The notes: generated from the sequence alone by a model not told the origin. 50,322 nt of DNA from Sphingomonas dokdonensis (GCF_002197685.1 NZ_NBBI01000010.1:1-50322), one strand, 5' to 3'. Positions 8,928-17,571 are shown, counted from the stretch's first letter. Made by a program: numbers and translations.

Positions 8928-9401
8928 CTGGACACCACCACAACGCCTGGCGTGGCATTGGCGCCGGTGACGGAAGGCGATTGGGAGGGCTGGCTGCGCT
9001 GGCCCGGCACCGATCCGTTCGAGGACCATACGGGGCCGTTCTACGCGCGCTATGATGCGAACGGCGCGATCGAGTGCGGCTTTCGCCCCGAGGCGAAGAA
9101 CCGCAACGGCGGCGGCAACGTGCATGGCGGCGCGCTGCTGACCTTTGCCGATTTCTCGCTGTTCATGATCGCCTCGGCCGCGCTGCCGGAATTTCACGGC
9201 GTCACGGCGACGCTGAACGCCGAGTTCGTCGGCGCAGCGCGGCCGGGTCAGCTGCTCACCGCGCGTGGCGAGGTGGTGAAGGCGGGCCGCAGCCTGATCT
9301 TCGTGCGCGGCACCATCGACGATGCGGGAGAGGCGGTGATGAGCTTTTCGGGCGTGATCAAGAAGATCACGCGGCGCCCCGCGGGCGATCAGCCTGGCTG
9401 A
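8928..9401 (+). CDS. PaaI-type hotdog-fold thioesterase (probable CTG start)
   Basis: A hotdog-fold acyl-CoA thioesterase of about 157 residues. The family signature is GGGNVHGGALLTFADFSLFM (HGG followed by an acidic residue on the long helix), then ATLNAEFVGAARPGQLL and the terminal strands. It probably hydrolyses aromatic or short-chain acyl-CoA in the cytoplasm. The start is unusual. The first conventional candidate, GTG 8952, has no ribosome-binding site, whereas AGAGGAGG (8915-8922) lies five bases before an in-frame CTG at 8928, giving an N-terminus (M)DTTTTPGVALAPV. No ATG is available in frame. The gene follows the flippase by about 100 bases. Confidence 0.8.
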   Translation: MDTTTTPGVALAPVTEGDWEGWLRWPGTDPFEDHTGPFYARYDANGAIECGFRPEAKNRNGGGNVHGGALLTFADFSLFMIASAALPEFHGVTATLNAEFVGAARPGQLLTARGEVVKAGRSLIFVRGTIDDAGEAVMSFSGVIKKITRRPAGDQPG

Positions 9402-9414
9402 CGGCGGGGGAAAA

Positions 9415-9489
<75 letters not shown>

Positions 9490-9577
9490 ACTCGGCCCGC
9501 TTGTGGCGGGCGAGGGGGCGCTAGAGACGAGGCGCGGCGGATTGTCAAGCGCTATCGGGCCGGCGATAGGTGGTTTG

Positions 9578-9709
9578 ATGGAGACCAAGGACGAACGCGA
9601 CGCGCGGCTGGCGGCGGCGCTCAGGGAAAATCTGCGGCGGCGCAAGGCGCAGGCGCGCGAGGTGAAGGATGCGGCGGCAGAAGAGGGGGACGCCACCGAC
9701 GTGACGTAG
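9578..9709 (+). CDS. Small charged conserved protein (43 aa)
   Basis: Encodes METKDERDARLAAALREN followed by LRRRKAQAREVKDAAAEEGD, a highly charged peptide predicted to be a single helix. Very similar 'ERDxRLAAALRENLRRRKAQ' peptides are, to my recollection, widespread in sphingomonads; the function is unknown. The start at ATG 9578 is preceded by a short AGG purine tract, and longer upstream in-frame starts add unlikely sequence. It has no membrane segment. It is flanked by tRNA-Thr (opposite strand) and the convergent M24 peptidase. Confidence 0.6.
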   Translation: METKDERDARLAAALRENLRRRKAQAREVKDAAAEEGDATDVT

Positions 9710-9755
9710 CCCGCCGGGCGGTCCGCCGATCCGAGATGTTCAATTCGGCGGCGCC

Positions 9756-9783
9756 GTGGACCCCGGCACCAGGCCGGGGTGAC
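9756..9783. repeat. Single REP-like hairpin unit
   Basis: A palindromic half-unit of the family (GTGGACCCCGG and CCGGGGTGAC around a short loop). It lies between the small 43-residue gene and the convergent M24 peptidase and could act as a bidirectional 3'-end structure. Confidence 0.8.
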
Positions 9784-9793
9784 GAAGCAAGAG

Positions 9794-11590
9794 TCAGGCG
9801 ATCGGGGCGCAGCGCTCGATCAGCCAGGCGCGATCCTCGCCCTCCATTTCGGCTGCCAGTGTGCCGGCGACCTGCGCGTGGTAGTTATTGAGCCAGTCGA
9901 GCTCGGCCGGGGTCAGCAGCGCGGGTTCGATCAGGTCGCGGTCGATCGGTACCAGCGTCAGCGTTTCAAAGGTGAGCATCACGTCCTCCCCGCCCTCGAA
10001 GCTGTGCTCGACGACGAGCAGCAGGTTCTCGATGCGGATGCCGTATTCGCCGGCCTTGTAATAGCCGGGCTCGTTGGAGAGGATCATGCCCGGCAGCAGC
10101 GGCTCGGACGGGCCGCTGCCGGGATAGCTCGGCTTGGCGATGCGCGCCGGGCCTTCATGGACCGACAGGTAGCTGCCGACGCCGTGACCGGTGCCGTGGG
10201 CGAAATCGAGGCCGGCCTGCCACAGCGGAAGCCGGGCGAGCGCATCGAGCTGCGCGCCGGTCGTGCCACGCGGGAAGGCGGCGGTGGCGAGCGCGATATG
10301 CCCCTTCAGCACGCGGGTGAAGCGATCGCGCATTTCGGCGGTGGGCTGGCCGATCGGCACGACGCGGGTCACGTCGGTGGTGCCGTCGTCATACTGGCCG
10401 CCCGAATCGATCAGGTAGAGCTGACCGGGCTCGATCGGCAGGCTCGATTCTTCGGTGACGTGGTAGTGCGGGATCGCGCCATGCGGGCCGGTGGCGCTGA
10501 TCGCGTCGAAGGAGAGGTCCTTGAGGACGCCAGTCGCGCGGCGGAACTCCTCCAGCTTGGCTGCGGCGGACAGCTCGGTCTGGCCGCCTTTGGGCGCCTC
10601 GATCGATATCCAGCGCAGGAAGCGGGTGAGCGCGGCGCCGTCACGGATGCTGGCGGCGCGGTGACCGGCCTGCTCGACCGGGTTCTTGGTGGCGCGCGGG
10701 ATTACGGTGGGATCGCGCAGCGACACCACCGCGCCGCCGCCGGCCTCGATCGCGAGTGGAATGGCGGCGACCGAGAGCGTCGGGTCGACCGCGACGCGCT
10801 TGCCGGCGAAGCGGCCGAGCGCCGGGGCGAAATCGCGGCGGTCGTGGATGCGCACGGCATTGCCGAGATGCTGCGCGACGGCGTCGGTCATCTTGTCGGG
10901 GGCGACATAGAGGTCGGCGGTGCCGTCTGCGTTCACCACCGCGTAGGAGAGTGCGACGGGGGTGCGCGAGACGTCGCCGCCGCGCACGTTGAGCAGCCAG
11001 GCGATCGATTCGAGCGCGGCGAGGACGACGGCATCGGCCTTCTGCTCGGTCAGCCAGTCGGCGACGGCGGCGCGCTTGTCGGCGCTGGAGCGACCGGCGT
11101 GCGCATCGTCATGGACGGCGAGCTTCGCATCGGAAGGTTGCGGCTGATCGGGCCAGACGGCGTCGACGGGGTTGGTATCGACCGGGATCAGCGTCGCGTC
11201 GATCGCGGCGAGCGCCTTGGCCGCCTCGTCCACCCAGGCGCGGGTGTGCAGCCAGGGATCGTAGCCGATCCGCGCGCCCTGCTTGGCATGGCCGGCGAGC
11301 CAGCCCGACACGCTCGTCTCGGGCACGCCGACGAATTGCCAGTCGTCGCCCGACACCTGCTCGCGCACCTGGAGCGTGTAGCGCCCGTCGGTGAAGATCG
11401 CGGCCTCCGCCGGCAGCACCGCCGCGGTGCCGGCCGAGCCCTGAAAGCCGGTGAGCCAGGCGAGCCGCTGCGCATAGGCGCCGACGTACTCGCTCATATG
11501 CTCGTCGGTGAGCGGCACGACGAAGCCATCGAGCTGTTGCGACGCGAGCTGATCGCGAAGCGCGGCGAGGCGGGCGGTGTGGGTGGACAT
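9794..11590 (-). CDS. Aminopeptidase P family protein (M24 Xaa-Pro aminopeptidase)
   Basis: A cytosolic metallopeptidase of 598 residues, the long form of aminopeptidase P that removes the N-terminal residue ahead of proline. It has the two N-terminal creatinase-like domains (LRDQLASQQLDGFVVPLTDEH with GFQGSAGTAAVL, then the ESIAWLLNVRGGDV region) and the C-terminal pita-bread catalytic domain. Its five metal ligands are visible: two Asp in DSGGQYDDGTTDVTR, His in GTGHGVGSYLSVHEGP, Glu in NEPGYYKAGEYG and Glu in IRIENLL. The start at 11590 gives the MSTHTARLAALRDQL start. The reading frame stays open upstream, but that part is antisense to nadB and is not coding. Confidence 0.93.
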   Translation of the reverse strand: MSTHTARLAALRDQLASQQLDGFVVPLTDEHMSEYVGAYAQRLAWLTGFQGSAGTAAVLPAEAAIFTDGRYTLQVREQVSGDDWQFVGVPETSVSGWLAGHAKQGARIGYDPWLHTRAWVDEAAKALAAIDATLIPVDTNPVDAVWPDQPQPSDAKLAVHDDAHAGRSSADKRAAVADWLTEQKADAVVLAALESIAWLLNVRGGDVSRTPVALSYAVVNADGTADLYVAPDKMTDAVAQHLGNAVRIHDRRDFAPALGRFAGKRVAVDPTLSVAAIPLAIEAGGGAVVSLRDPTVIPRATKNPVEQAGHRAASIRDGAALTRFLRWISIEAPKGGQTELSAAAKLEEFRRATGVLKDLSFDAISATGPHGAIPHYHVTEESSLPIEPGQLYLIDSGGQYDDGTTDVTRVVPIGQPTAEMRDRFTRVLKGHIALATAAFPRGTTGAQLDALARLPLWQAGLDFAHGTGHGVGSYLSVHEGPARIAKPSYPGSGPSEPLLPGMILSNEPGYYKAGEYGIRIENLLLVVEHSFEGGEDVMLTFETLTLVPIDRDLIEPALLTPAELDWLNNYHAQVAGTLAAEMEGEDRAWLIERCAPIA

Positions 11591-11612
11591 GGGACTCCTA
11601 TCGAAACCTGCA

Positions 11613-11696
11613 TTCGTTCGTGCCGAGCCTGTCGCAGCGCGTGTGTCGCACAGCAGCGCGTGTGACACGCCCTTCGACAGGCTCAGGGTGAACGGG
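11613..11696. repeat. Paired repeat with TTCGACAGGCTCAGGG core
   Basis: Two inverted copies of a second repeat family: TTCGTTCGTGCCGAGCCTGT at 11613 onward and CCTTCGACAGGCTCAGGG near 11670, separated by a short GC-rich stretch with its own dyad (GTGTGTCGCACA...GTGTGACAC). It lies in the divergent M24-nadB spacer. A degenerate relative is at 15798-15866. Confidence 0.75.
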
Positions 11697-11770
11697 TCGC
11701 GGTGGGATATGGCAGATGCGCGCGCTTCGTGCCATGCAGCCGCGATGGTCCTTTTTCCCCAGAGCCGCGC

Positions 11771-13351
11771 ATGACGAGCGCGGACGTTCTTATTGTCGGG
11801 TCCGGCGCCGCCGGGCTGACCGCGGCGCTGAACCTTGCTGATCGCTTCAAGGTGACGGTGCTCGCCAAGGGGGCGCTGAACGAGGGGTCGACCGCCTGGG
11901 CGCAGGGCGGGATCGCCGCGGTGCTGGAGCCGGGCGATACGTTCGACAACCATGTCGAGGACACGATGGTCGCGGGCGCGGGGCTCAACGATCGCGAGAT
12001 CGTGGAGTTCGTGGTGGAGAATGCGCCCGCCGCAATCGAGCGATTGCAGAAGCTGGGCGTGCCGTTTGCGCAGGAAGGAAATGCGCTGCACCTGACGCGC
12101 GAGGGCGGGCATTCGCACCGGCGGATCGTGCATGTCGACGACGCGACCGGCTGGGCGGTGCAGGAGGCGCTGCAGCGCGCGGCGGAGGCGCACCCCAACA
12201 TCACCTTGGTGCCCGATCAGGTCGCGATCGACCTTGCCACCAGCCGGCACGAGGAACGCTATTCGGGCGCGGGCAACGTGTGGGGCGTCTATGCCGTCGA
12301 TCGCAAGAGCGAGAAGGTGCATCTCTACACCGCGCGCGCGACGATCCTCGCCACGGGGGGCGCGGGGCGAACGTACCTGTTCTCCACTGCGCCGCGCGGG
12401 GCGACGGGCGACGGCATCGCCATGGCGTGGCGCGCGGGGGCGCGCGTCTCCAACATGGAGATGATGCAGTTCCACCCGACCTGCCTCTACAATCTCGAGG
12501 TCAAGAATTTCCTGATCACCGAGGCGGTGCGCGGCGAGGGCGGGCGGCTGGTCAACCCGCAGACCGGCAAGCGTTTCATGACCTATTACGATTCGGAGCG
12601 GCTGGAGCTGGCGCCGCGCGACGTGGTGGCGCGCGCGATCGACGCGGAGATCAAGCGCTACGGCCTCGATTACGTGCATCTCGACATCAGCCACCAGCCG
12701 GCCGATTTCGTGCGCGGGCATTTTCCCAACATCTACGACAAGCTGATCGGGCTGGGCATCGACATGACGACCCAGCCGATCCCGGTGGTGCCGGCGCAGC
12801 ATTACACCTGCGGCGGGATCATCGTCGATCGCGACGGGCGCACCGACCTGCCGGGGCTGTATGCGGCGGGTGAGTGCACCGAAAGCGGGCTGCACGGCGC
12901 CAATCGCCTCGCGTCGAACTCGCTGCTGGAATGTTTCGTGTTCGGCGAGGCGGCGGCGCAGCATATCGCGGCGCATTGGGAGGCACTGCCGCCAGTGCCG
13001 CCGATCCGGCCATGGGACGAAAGCCGAGTCACCGACTCCGACGAGGAGGTGGTGATCAAGCAGAACTGGACCGAGATCCGCCGCTTCATGTGGAATTACG
13101 TCGGCATCGTGCGCACGACCAAGCGGCTGGAGCGCGCGCAGCACCGCATCAAGATGCTGACCGCGGAGGTGGAGGATTATTACGGCCATTTTCGCGTGAC
13201 GCCGGACCTGATCGAGCTGCGAAACCTGCTGCAGACCGCGGACCTGATCGTGCGATCGGCGCTGCATCGGCATGAAAGCCGCGGGCTGCATTATACGCTC
13301 GACTGGCCCGAGACGCTTGAAACACCGCTGGATACCGTACTGGTTCCTTGA
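11771..13351 (+). CDS. nadB: L-aspartate oxidase
   Basis: FAD enzyme that oxidises L-aspartate to iminoaspartate, the first step of de novo NAD synthesis. The 526-residue protein belongs to the succinate dehydrogenase/fumarate reductase flavoprotein family. It has the dinucleotide motif VLIVGSGAAGLTAAL, STAWAQGGIAAVLEPGDTFD (NadB-type FAD loop), HSHRRIVHVDDATGW, QFHPTCLY, ITEAVRGEGG and the C-terminal HYTCGGIIVD with GLYAAGECTESGLHGANRLA. The start at ATG 11771 directly precedes the conserved MTSADVLIVGSG. nadA and nadC are not adjacent. It is divergent from the M24 gene across a repeat-containing spacer. Confidence 0.96.
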   Translation: MTSADVLIVGSGAAGLTAALNLADRFKVTVLAKGALNEGSTAWAQGGIAAVLEPGDTFDNHVEDTMVAGAGLNDREIVEFVVENAPAAIERLQKLGVPFAQEGNALHLTREGGHSHRRIVHVDDATGWAVQEALQRAAEAHPNITLVPDQVAIDLATSRHEERYSGAGNVWGVYAVDRKSEKVHLYTARATILATGGAGRTYLFSTAPRGATGDGIAMAWRAGARVSNMEMMQFHPTCLYNLEVKNFLITEAVRGEGGRLVNPQTGKRFMTYYDSERLELAPRDVVARAIDAEIKRYGLDYVHLDISHQPADFVRGHFPNIYDKLIGLGIDMTTQPIPVVPAQHYTCGGIIVDRDGRTDLPGLYAAGECTESGLHGANRLASNSLLECFVFGEAAAQHIAAHWEALPPVPPIRPWDESRVTDSDEEVVIKQNWTEIRRFMWNYVGIVRTTKRLERAQHRIKMLTAEVEDYYGHFRVTPDLIELRNLLQTADLIVRSALHRHESRGLHYTLDWPETLETPLDTVLVP

Positions 13352-13471
13352 GGCTGCTCCACTAGTCGCGCTTCAGGCGCAGTTCATCGCAGCGCTGGTA
13401 AGTCCCCGTTTTCAATGAGGGATTTTGGGATAGCCTGTTTCGCGACGAACGCTCGGGGGCACAGCGTAACG

Positions 13472-14590
13472 ATGATCGGACGGTTCATTGCTGGCGCGGC
13501 GCTGCTTTCGCTGAGCGGATGCGGGATCGACGAGCGCCCCTCGCACGTGGCGACCCGGACGCCGCAGGCCGCCCCCGCCTATGTGGTGGCGATCCCGGTG
13601 CCCAAGCCCAAGCCGCTGCCGGTTAATCGCGCGCCGCGCGCGATGACGGCCTCGATCACCCAGTTGGTGCGCGAATTCCCGGGCATTGCCGGCGTGGCGG
13701 TGCGCGCGGTGGACGAGGGATGGACGGTGGAGGCCGGCGGGCGCCGCCCGTTGCCGCAGCAGAGCGTCAGTAAGCTTTGGGTCGCGATGACCGTGCTCGA
13801 CCAGCGCGATTCGGGACGGTTGCGGCTGGACGATGCGGTGAGCCTGACGCCTGCGGACCTGACGCTGTTCCACCAGCCGAGCGCGGTGCTGGTGAAGAAT
13901 GGCGTGTGGAACACGACGGTCAGCGATCTGCTGTTCCGCGCGCTGACGCAAAGCGACAATACCGCCAACGACCGGCTGCTGACCTTGGTGGGCGGGCCGC
14001 AGGCGGTGCGATCGTTCATCGAGCGCAAGCAGCTGGGCGACATCCGCTTCGGCCCAGGCGAGCGATTGTTGCAGGCCGGGACGGCCGGGCTGACGTGGGA
14101 TCAGTCAATGAGCGTCGGCAACACCTTTGCGGTGATGCGCGCGCGGCTCGATCCGGGCGTGCGCGCGGCGGCGCTGCAGCGCTATATCGACAATCCGCCC
14201 GATGGCGCCGCACCGCTGGCGATTGCGGACGCGCTGTCGCGTCTGGCGCGCGGCGAGCTATTGTCCGAAACTTCGACGCGGCTGTTGATCTCCACGATGG
14301 AATCGAGCCGCACCGGGCGCGCGCGACTGAAGGCGGGGATCTCGCCGGGCTGGACGCTGGCGCACAAGACCGGGACGGGGCAGGAGCTGGGCCGGCGCAA
14401 TGCGGGGTTCAACGACGTCGGCCTGCTGACCTCGCCCGACGGGCGCCGCTATGCCGTGGCGGTGATGATCGGCGATACCGAGCGGCCGATGCGCGAGCGC
14501 CAGCAGCTTATCCAAGCGGTGGCGGCGACCGTTACCGGCTATCGCGGGCCGACGATCGCCGCGGTCGAGGACGAGGCGCCCGAAAGCTGA
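13472..14590 (+). CDS. Class A beta-lactamase-fold serine hydrolase, lipoprotein
   Basis: Encodes 372 residues starting MIGRFIAGAALLSLSGC, a lipoprotein signal with lipobox L-S-G-C, so it is probably anchored in the periplasm. A proline-rich linker leads into a serine beta-lactamase/PBP-like domain. Its motifs are SVSK with candidate nucleophile Ser98 and Lys101, SDN at residues 161-163, and KTG at 299-301. A glutamate (Glu197) lies 36 residues after the SDN serine, the same spacing as Ser130-Glu166 in class A enzymes, in the context GERLLQ. The usual Asn170 equivalent is Gln201. It may be a true beta-lactamase or a peptidoglycan-related hydrolase. No regulator (AmpR-like) is adjacent. Confidence 0.85.
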   Translation: MIGRFIAGAALLSLSGCGIDERPSHVATRTPQAAPAYVVAIPVPKPKPLPVNRAPRAMTASITQLVREFPGIAGVAVRAVDEGWTVEAGGRRPLPQQSVSKLWVAMTVLDQRDSGRLRLDDAVSLTPADLTLFHQPSAVLVKNGVWNTTVSDLLFRALTQSDNTANDRLLTLVGGPQAVRSFIERKQLGDIRFGPGERLLQAGTAGLTWDQSMSVGNTFAVMRARLDPGVRAAALQRYIDNPPDGAAPLAIADALSRLARGELLSETSTRLLISTMESSRTGRARLKAGISPGWTLAHKTGTGQELGRRNAGFNDVGLLTSPDGRRYAVAVMIGDTERPMRERQQLIQAVAATVTGYRGPTIAAVEDEAPES

Positions 14591-14636
14591 TCCCGATCGG
14601 TTGACGCGATGGCGCGCGGCTCGCAAGGCGCTGGCC

Positions 14637-15641
14637 ATGCGCTTCTTTTCCGATAACGCCGCCCCCGTACACCCCGCCGTGCTGGCCGCGATGGCGGAGG
14701 CCGACGTGCTCGACACCGCTTACGATGGCGATCGCTGGTCGGGGATGCTCGACGCGCGGCTGTCGGCGCTGTTTGAGACGGAGGTGGAGGTGCTGTGGGT
14801 GCCCACCGGCACCGCCGCGAACTGCCTGGCGCTTGCCGCGCTGTGCCCGCCGCATGGCGCGGTGCTGTGCCACCACGATGCGCACATCCAGAATGACGAA
14901 GGCGGCGCGCCCGAATTCTATACCCATGGCGCGAAGCTGCTGCTGGCGGACGGCGAGGGCGCGAAGCTGACGCCCGACACGCTGCGCGCGTTGCTGTCGA
15001 CCATCCGGGTCGCGGTGCATCAGGTGCAGCCGCACGCCATCTCGATCACCAATGCGACCGAATATGGGCTGACCTATCGGCCCGACGAAGTGGCGGCGAT
15101 CGGGGCGCTGGCGGCCGAGCGCGGGCTGGCGCTGCACATGGATGGCGCGCGCTTCGCCAATGCGCTGGTCCATGCCGATTGTTCGCCCGCCGACATGACG
15201 TGGCGCGCGGGCGTGACGGCGCTGAGCTTCGGATTCGTCAAGAACGGCGGGATGGGCGCGGAGGCCCTGGTGTTCTTCAAGCGCGGGCTGGTGGAGGCGA
15301 GCCGTTATCGCAGGAAGCGCGCCGGGCTGCTGTTTTCCAAGGGGCGGTATCTGGCGGCGCAGATTTTGGCGCTGCTGGAGGAGGACCGCTGGCTGGCGAA
15401 TGCGCGCAATGCCAATGCGGGTGCGGCGCTGATCGCGGCGGCGGCGGGCGAGCGGCTGGTGCATCCGGTCGAGGCGAACGAGGTGTTCCTGCGCGTGTCC
15501 GCGGAGGAAGCGGCGGCGCTCAGGGACAAGGGTTTCGATTTCTACGATTGGGGGCCGGGCGAGGCGCGGCTGGTAGTGTCGTGGAACCAGCGGGCCGAGG
15601 ATATCGAGCCGCTGGCGGCGGCGATTGCGGCGTTAAGGTGA
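14637..15641 (+). CDS. ltaE: Low-specificity L-threonine aldolase
   Basis: PLP enzyme that splits L-threonine or allo-threonine into glycine and acetaldehyde. The 334-residue product is a fold-type I aminotransferase relative with MRFFSDNAAPVHPAVLAAM at the N-terminus, the VLWVPTGTAANCLAL cofactor phosphate loop, HMDGARFANAL with the PLP-ring Asp, and SFGFVKNGGMG with the Schiff-base Lys202. The start at 14637 gives the conserved MRFFSDN; no strong Shine-Dalgarno precedes it. It follows the beta-lactamase-like gene by 46 bases and may be cotranscribed, but no functional link is evident. Confidence 0.92.
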   Translation: MRFFSDNAAPVHPAVLAAMAEADVLDTAYDGDRWSGMLDARLSALFETEVEVLWVPTGTAANCLALAALCPPHGAVLCHHDAHIQNDEGGAPEFYTHGAKLLLADGEGAKLTPDTLRALLSTIRVAVHQVQPHAISITNATEYGLTYRPDEVAAIGALAAERGLALHMDGARFANALVHADCSPADMTWRAGVTALSFGFVKNGGMGAEALVFFKRGLVEASRYRRKRAGLLFSKGRYLAAQILALLEEDRWLANARNANAGAALIAAAAGERLVHPVEANEVFLRVSAEEAAALRDKGFDFYDWGPGEARLVVSWNQRAEDIEPLAAAIAALR

Positions 15642-15659
15642 TGCTTGCCTATCACCTGA

Positions 15660-15754
15660 CGTCATGCGGAGCTCGTTCCGGCATTGAGGGTTGGGCTTGA
15701 TCCGCAGCCAATGCGTATGCGGACGAGTGGATGCCGGGACGAGCCCGGCATGAC
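15660..15754. repeat. Degenerate paired REP-like repeat
   Basis: The left arm CGTCATGCGGAGCTCGTTCC and the right arm ending GACGAGCCCGGCATGAC belong to the same family as 3114-3210, but the left half has substitutions that weaken its own hairpin. Confidence 0.7.
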
Positions 15755-15797
15755 GGCGCGTTTGTGGAAGGCGTTGGCGGCGCTGAACGAGCCGATC

Positions 15798-15866
15798 GGT
15801 TTGTCCTGAGCTTGTCGGAGGGCGTGTGCTTGGCGCCCGTGCGTTGACAGGCTCGGCCCGAACGGC
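15798..15866. repeat. Degenerate paired repeat of the 11613-11696 family
   Basis: GGTTTGTCCTGAGCTTGTCG and GTTGACAGGCTCGGCCCGAA are inverted relatives of the core TTCGACAGGCTCAGGG. Together with the neighbouring unit they fill the spacer before the EamA gene. No gene is seen there. Confidence 0.6.
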
Positions 15867-15922
15867 GGAACGTTGAAGGTGTTGCAGTAGCAACCGCTCG
15901 AAATCCGCACTAGGCGCGCAGC

Positions 15923-16840
15923 ATGACCGATGCGCCGCCGCCGCAATCCACCCGCGCCCATGTGCTGATCCCGTTCGCGATCGTCACGCTGATTTGGGGA
16001 TCGACGTGGCTGGTGATCCGCGATCAGTTGGGCGTGGTGCCGCCATCGTGGTCGGTCAGCTATCGCTTCCTCGTCGCCGGGGTCGCGCTGTTTCTCTGGG
16101 CGGCGGTGCGGCGCGAGCCGGGGCGGATCGACGCGCGCGGGTTCGGCTTTGCAGCGGCGCTGGGGCTGGCGCAGTTCGTGATGAACTTCAACTTCGTTTA
16201 TCGCGCGGAGCAATTCATCACATCGGGACTGGTGGCGGTGACCTTTGCGCTGCTGCTGATCCCCAATTCGCTGTTCGCGCGCATCTTTCTGGGGCAGCGG
16301 CTGGGGCGGCAGTTGGTGCTTGGCTCGGCAGTAGCGATGGCCGGCGTGGCGCTCTTGTTCCTGCATGAGGTGCGCAGCGACCCGCACGGGCCGGCAACCG
16401 CGCTGACCGGCATCGGCCTGACGCTCTGCGCGATCCTGTCGGCGTCGAGCGCGAACGTGATGCAGGGGACGCAGACGGCGCGGCGCTATCCGATGCTGCG
16501 CACCACCGCGATCGCCATGCTGATGGGGGCGGCCTTCGATGCCGCCTGGGCGTGGTTCACCGTGGGACCGCCGGTGATGGAGTGGCGGATCGGCTATGTC
16601 GCGGGGATCCTGTACCTCGGGCTGGCAGCGTCGGCGCTCGCCTTTCCGCTGTATTTCGGCGTCATCCGCATCATTGGGCCTGCGAAGTCGGCCTATTCCA
16701 GCGTCATCGTGCCGGTGATCGCGATGGCGCTGTCGACCGCGTTCGAGGGCTACCGCTGGTCGCCGCTCGCGGCGGGGGGCGCGGCGCTGGCGGCGGTGGG
16801 GCTGGTCATCGCGCTCACCGCGCGCAGGCCCAACCGATAG
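15923..16840 (+). CDS. EamA/DMT-superfamily transporter
   Basis: A 305-residue inner-membrane protein made of two repeats of the EamA domain, with about ten hydrophobic helices. It has the typical first helix VTLIWGSTWLVIRDQLGVVPP, FNFVYRAEQFITSGLVA in the first half, and PAKSAYSSVIVPVIAMALS near the end of the second half. Family members export amino acids, nucleosides or other small metabolites; the substrate here is unknown. The start at ATG 15923 is consistent with the family. The 3' end overlaps the convergent epimerase-like gene by 91 bases. Confidence 0.88.
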   Translation: MTDAPPPQSTRAHVLIPFAIVTLIWGSTWLVIRDQLGVVPPSWSVSYRFLVAGVALFLWAAVRREPGRIDARGFGFAAALGLAQFVMNFNFVYRAEQFITSGLVAVTFALLLIPNSLFARIFLGQRLGRQLVLGSAVAMAGVALLFLHEVRSDPHGPATALTGIGLTLCAILSASSANVMQGTQTARRYPMLRTTAIAMLMGAAFDAAWAWFTVGPPVMEWRIGYVAGILYLGLAASALAFPLYFGVIRIIGPAKSAYSSVIVPVIAMALSTAFEGYRWSPLAAGGAALAAVGLVIALTARRPNR

Positions 16841-17571
16841 TCGGGATAATGCGGCTGCCAGCCGAGCACCCGCTTCGCCTTGCCGTTCGCGACGCGGCGG
16901 TTCTCGGCATAAAAGGCGCGCGCGGCGGGGGAGAGAGTATCGAGCGGCACGATCGGCGGTAGCGGCAGGCCGAGCATGGCGGCGGCGCGCTCGATCACCC
17001 GGTCCTGGCTGCACGGCAGGTCGTCGGACAGGTTGTACGCACCCGCCGGCGCGGTGAAGCCGGCGACGACGCCGCTGGCGATGTCGGCGACATGGACGCG
17101 GCTGAACACCTGATCGGCGAGCCCGGTGCGGTGCGCCTTGCCCGACGCGACGCGATCGAGCGGCGAGCGGCCGGGGCCGTAGATGCCCGGCAGGCGGAAC
17201 ACGCGCGCGCCCAGCGCCAGCCAGGCGGCGTCGGCGGCGTTGCGGTTCGCGCGGCGGCCGCGGATCGGCGCGCTCTCGTCGACCCAGGCGCCGCCAGCAT
17301 CGCCATAGACGCCGGTGGAGGAGAGGTAGCCGAGCCACCGGCCGTCCAGCGCGTCGGCGTAGCGGGCAAGCACCGGATCGTCGTCGCCGTCGGGCGGGAC
17401 GGAGGACAGGACGTGGGTCGACGCGGCAAGGCCGGCGCGCACCGCCGCATCGTCGTCGAAGCGGATCGTGCCGGCGCGGCCGTCACGCGTGGTGGCGAGA
17501 AGCGGCCAGCCGCTTTCGTCGGCGATTGCGCTGGCGGCATAGCCCAGGCCGAAGATGAACAGGCGGCTCAT
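16750..17571 (-). CDS. NAD(P)-binding epimerase/SDR-like protein
   Basis: Encodes 273 residues with an abbreviated Rossmann start (MSRLFIFGLGYAASAIA, glycine motif GLGYAAS). It has the central YLSSTGVYGDAGGAWVDE motif resembling the active-site region of extended SDRs, RLPGIYGPGRSPLDRV, and YNLSDDLPC. It resembles the YeeZ-type NAD-dependent epimerase/dehydratase family; the substrate is unknown. The start overlaps the stop of the M48 gene (ATGA at 17568-17571), so it is the last gene of an M28-M48-SDR operon. The 3' end extends 91 bases into the convergent EamA gene. Confidence 0.8.
   Translation of the reverse strand: MSRLFIFGLGYAASAIADESGWPLLATTRDGRAGTIRFDDDAAVRAGLAASTHVLSSVPPDGDDDPVLARYADALDGRWLGYLSSTGVYGDAGGAWVDESAPIRGRRANRNAADAAWLALGARVFRLPGIYGPGRSPLDRVASGKAHRTGLADQVFSRVHVADIASGVVAGFTAPAGAYNLSDDLPCSQDRVIERAAAMLGLPLPPIVPLDTLSPAARAFYAENRRVANGKAKRVLGWQPHYPDYRLGLRAVSAMTSPTAASAAPPAASGDQR

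Noticed and set aside
11591..13291. N-terminal extension of the M24 peptidase frame to 1165 codons
   Set aside because: The extension is antisense to nadB and lacks any domain. The standard M24 start at 11590 matches family length.
13472..14590. Firm call as an antibiotic resistance beta-lactamase
   Set aside because: The catalytic motifs fit, but the Asn170 position is Gln and there is no close named family or regulator, so only the fold-level call is supported.
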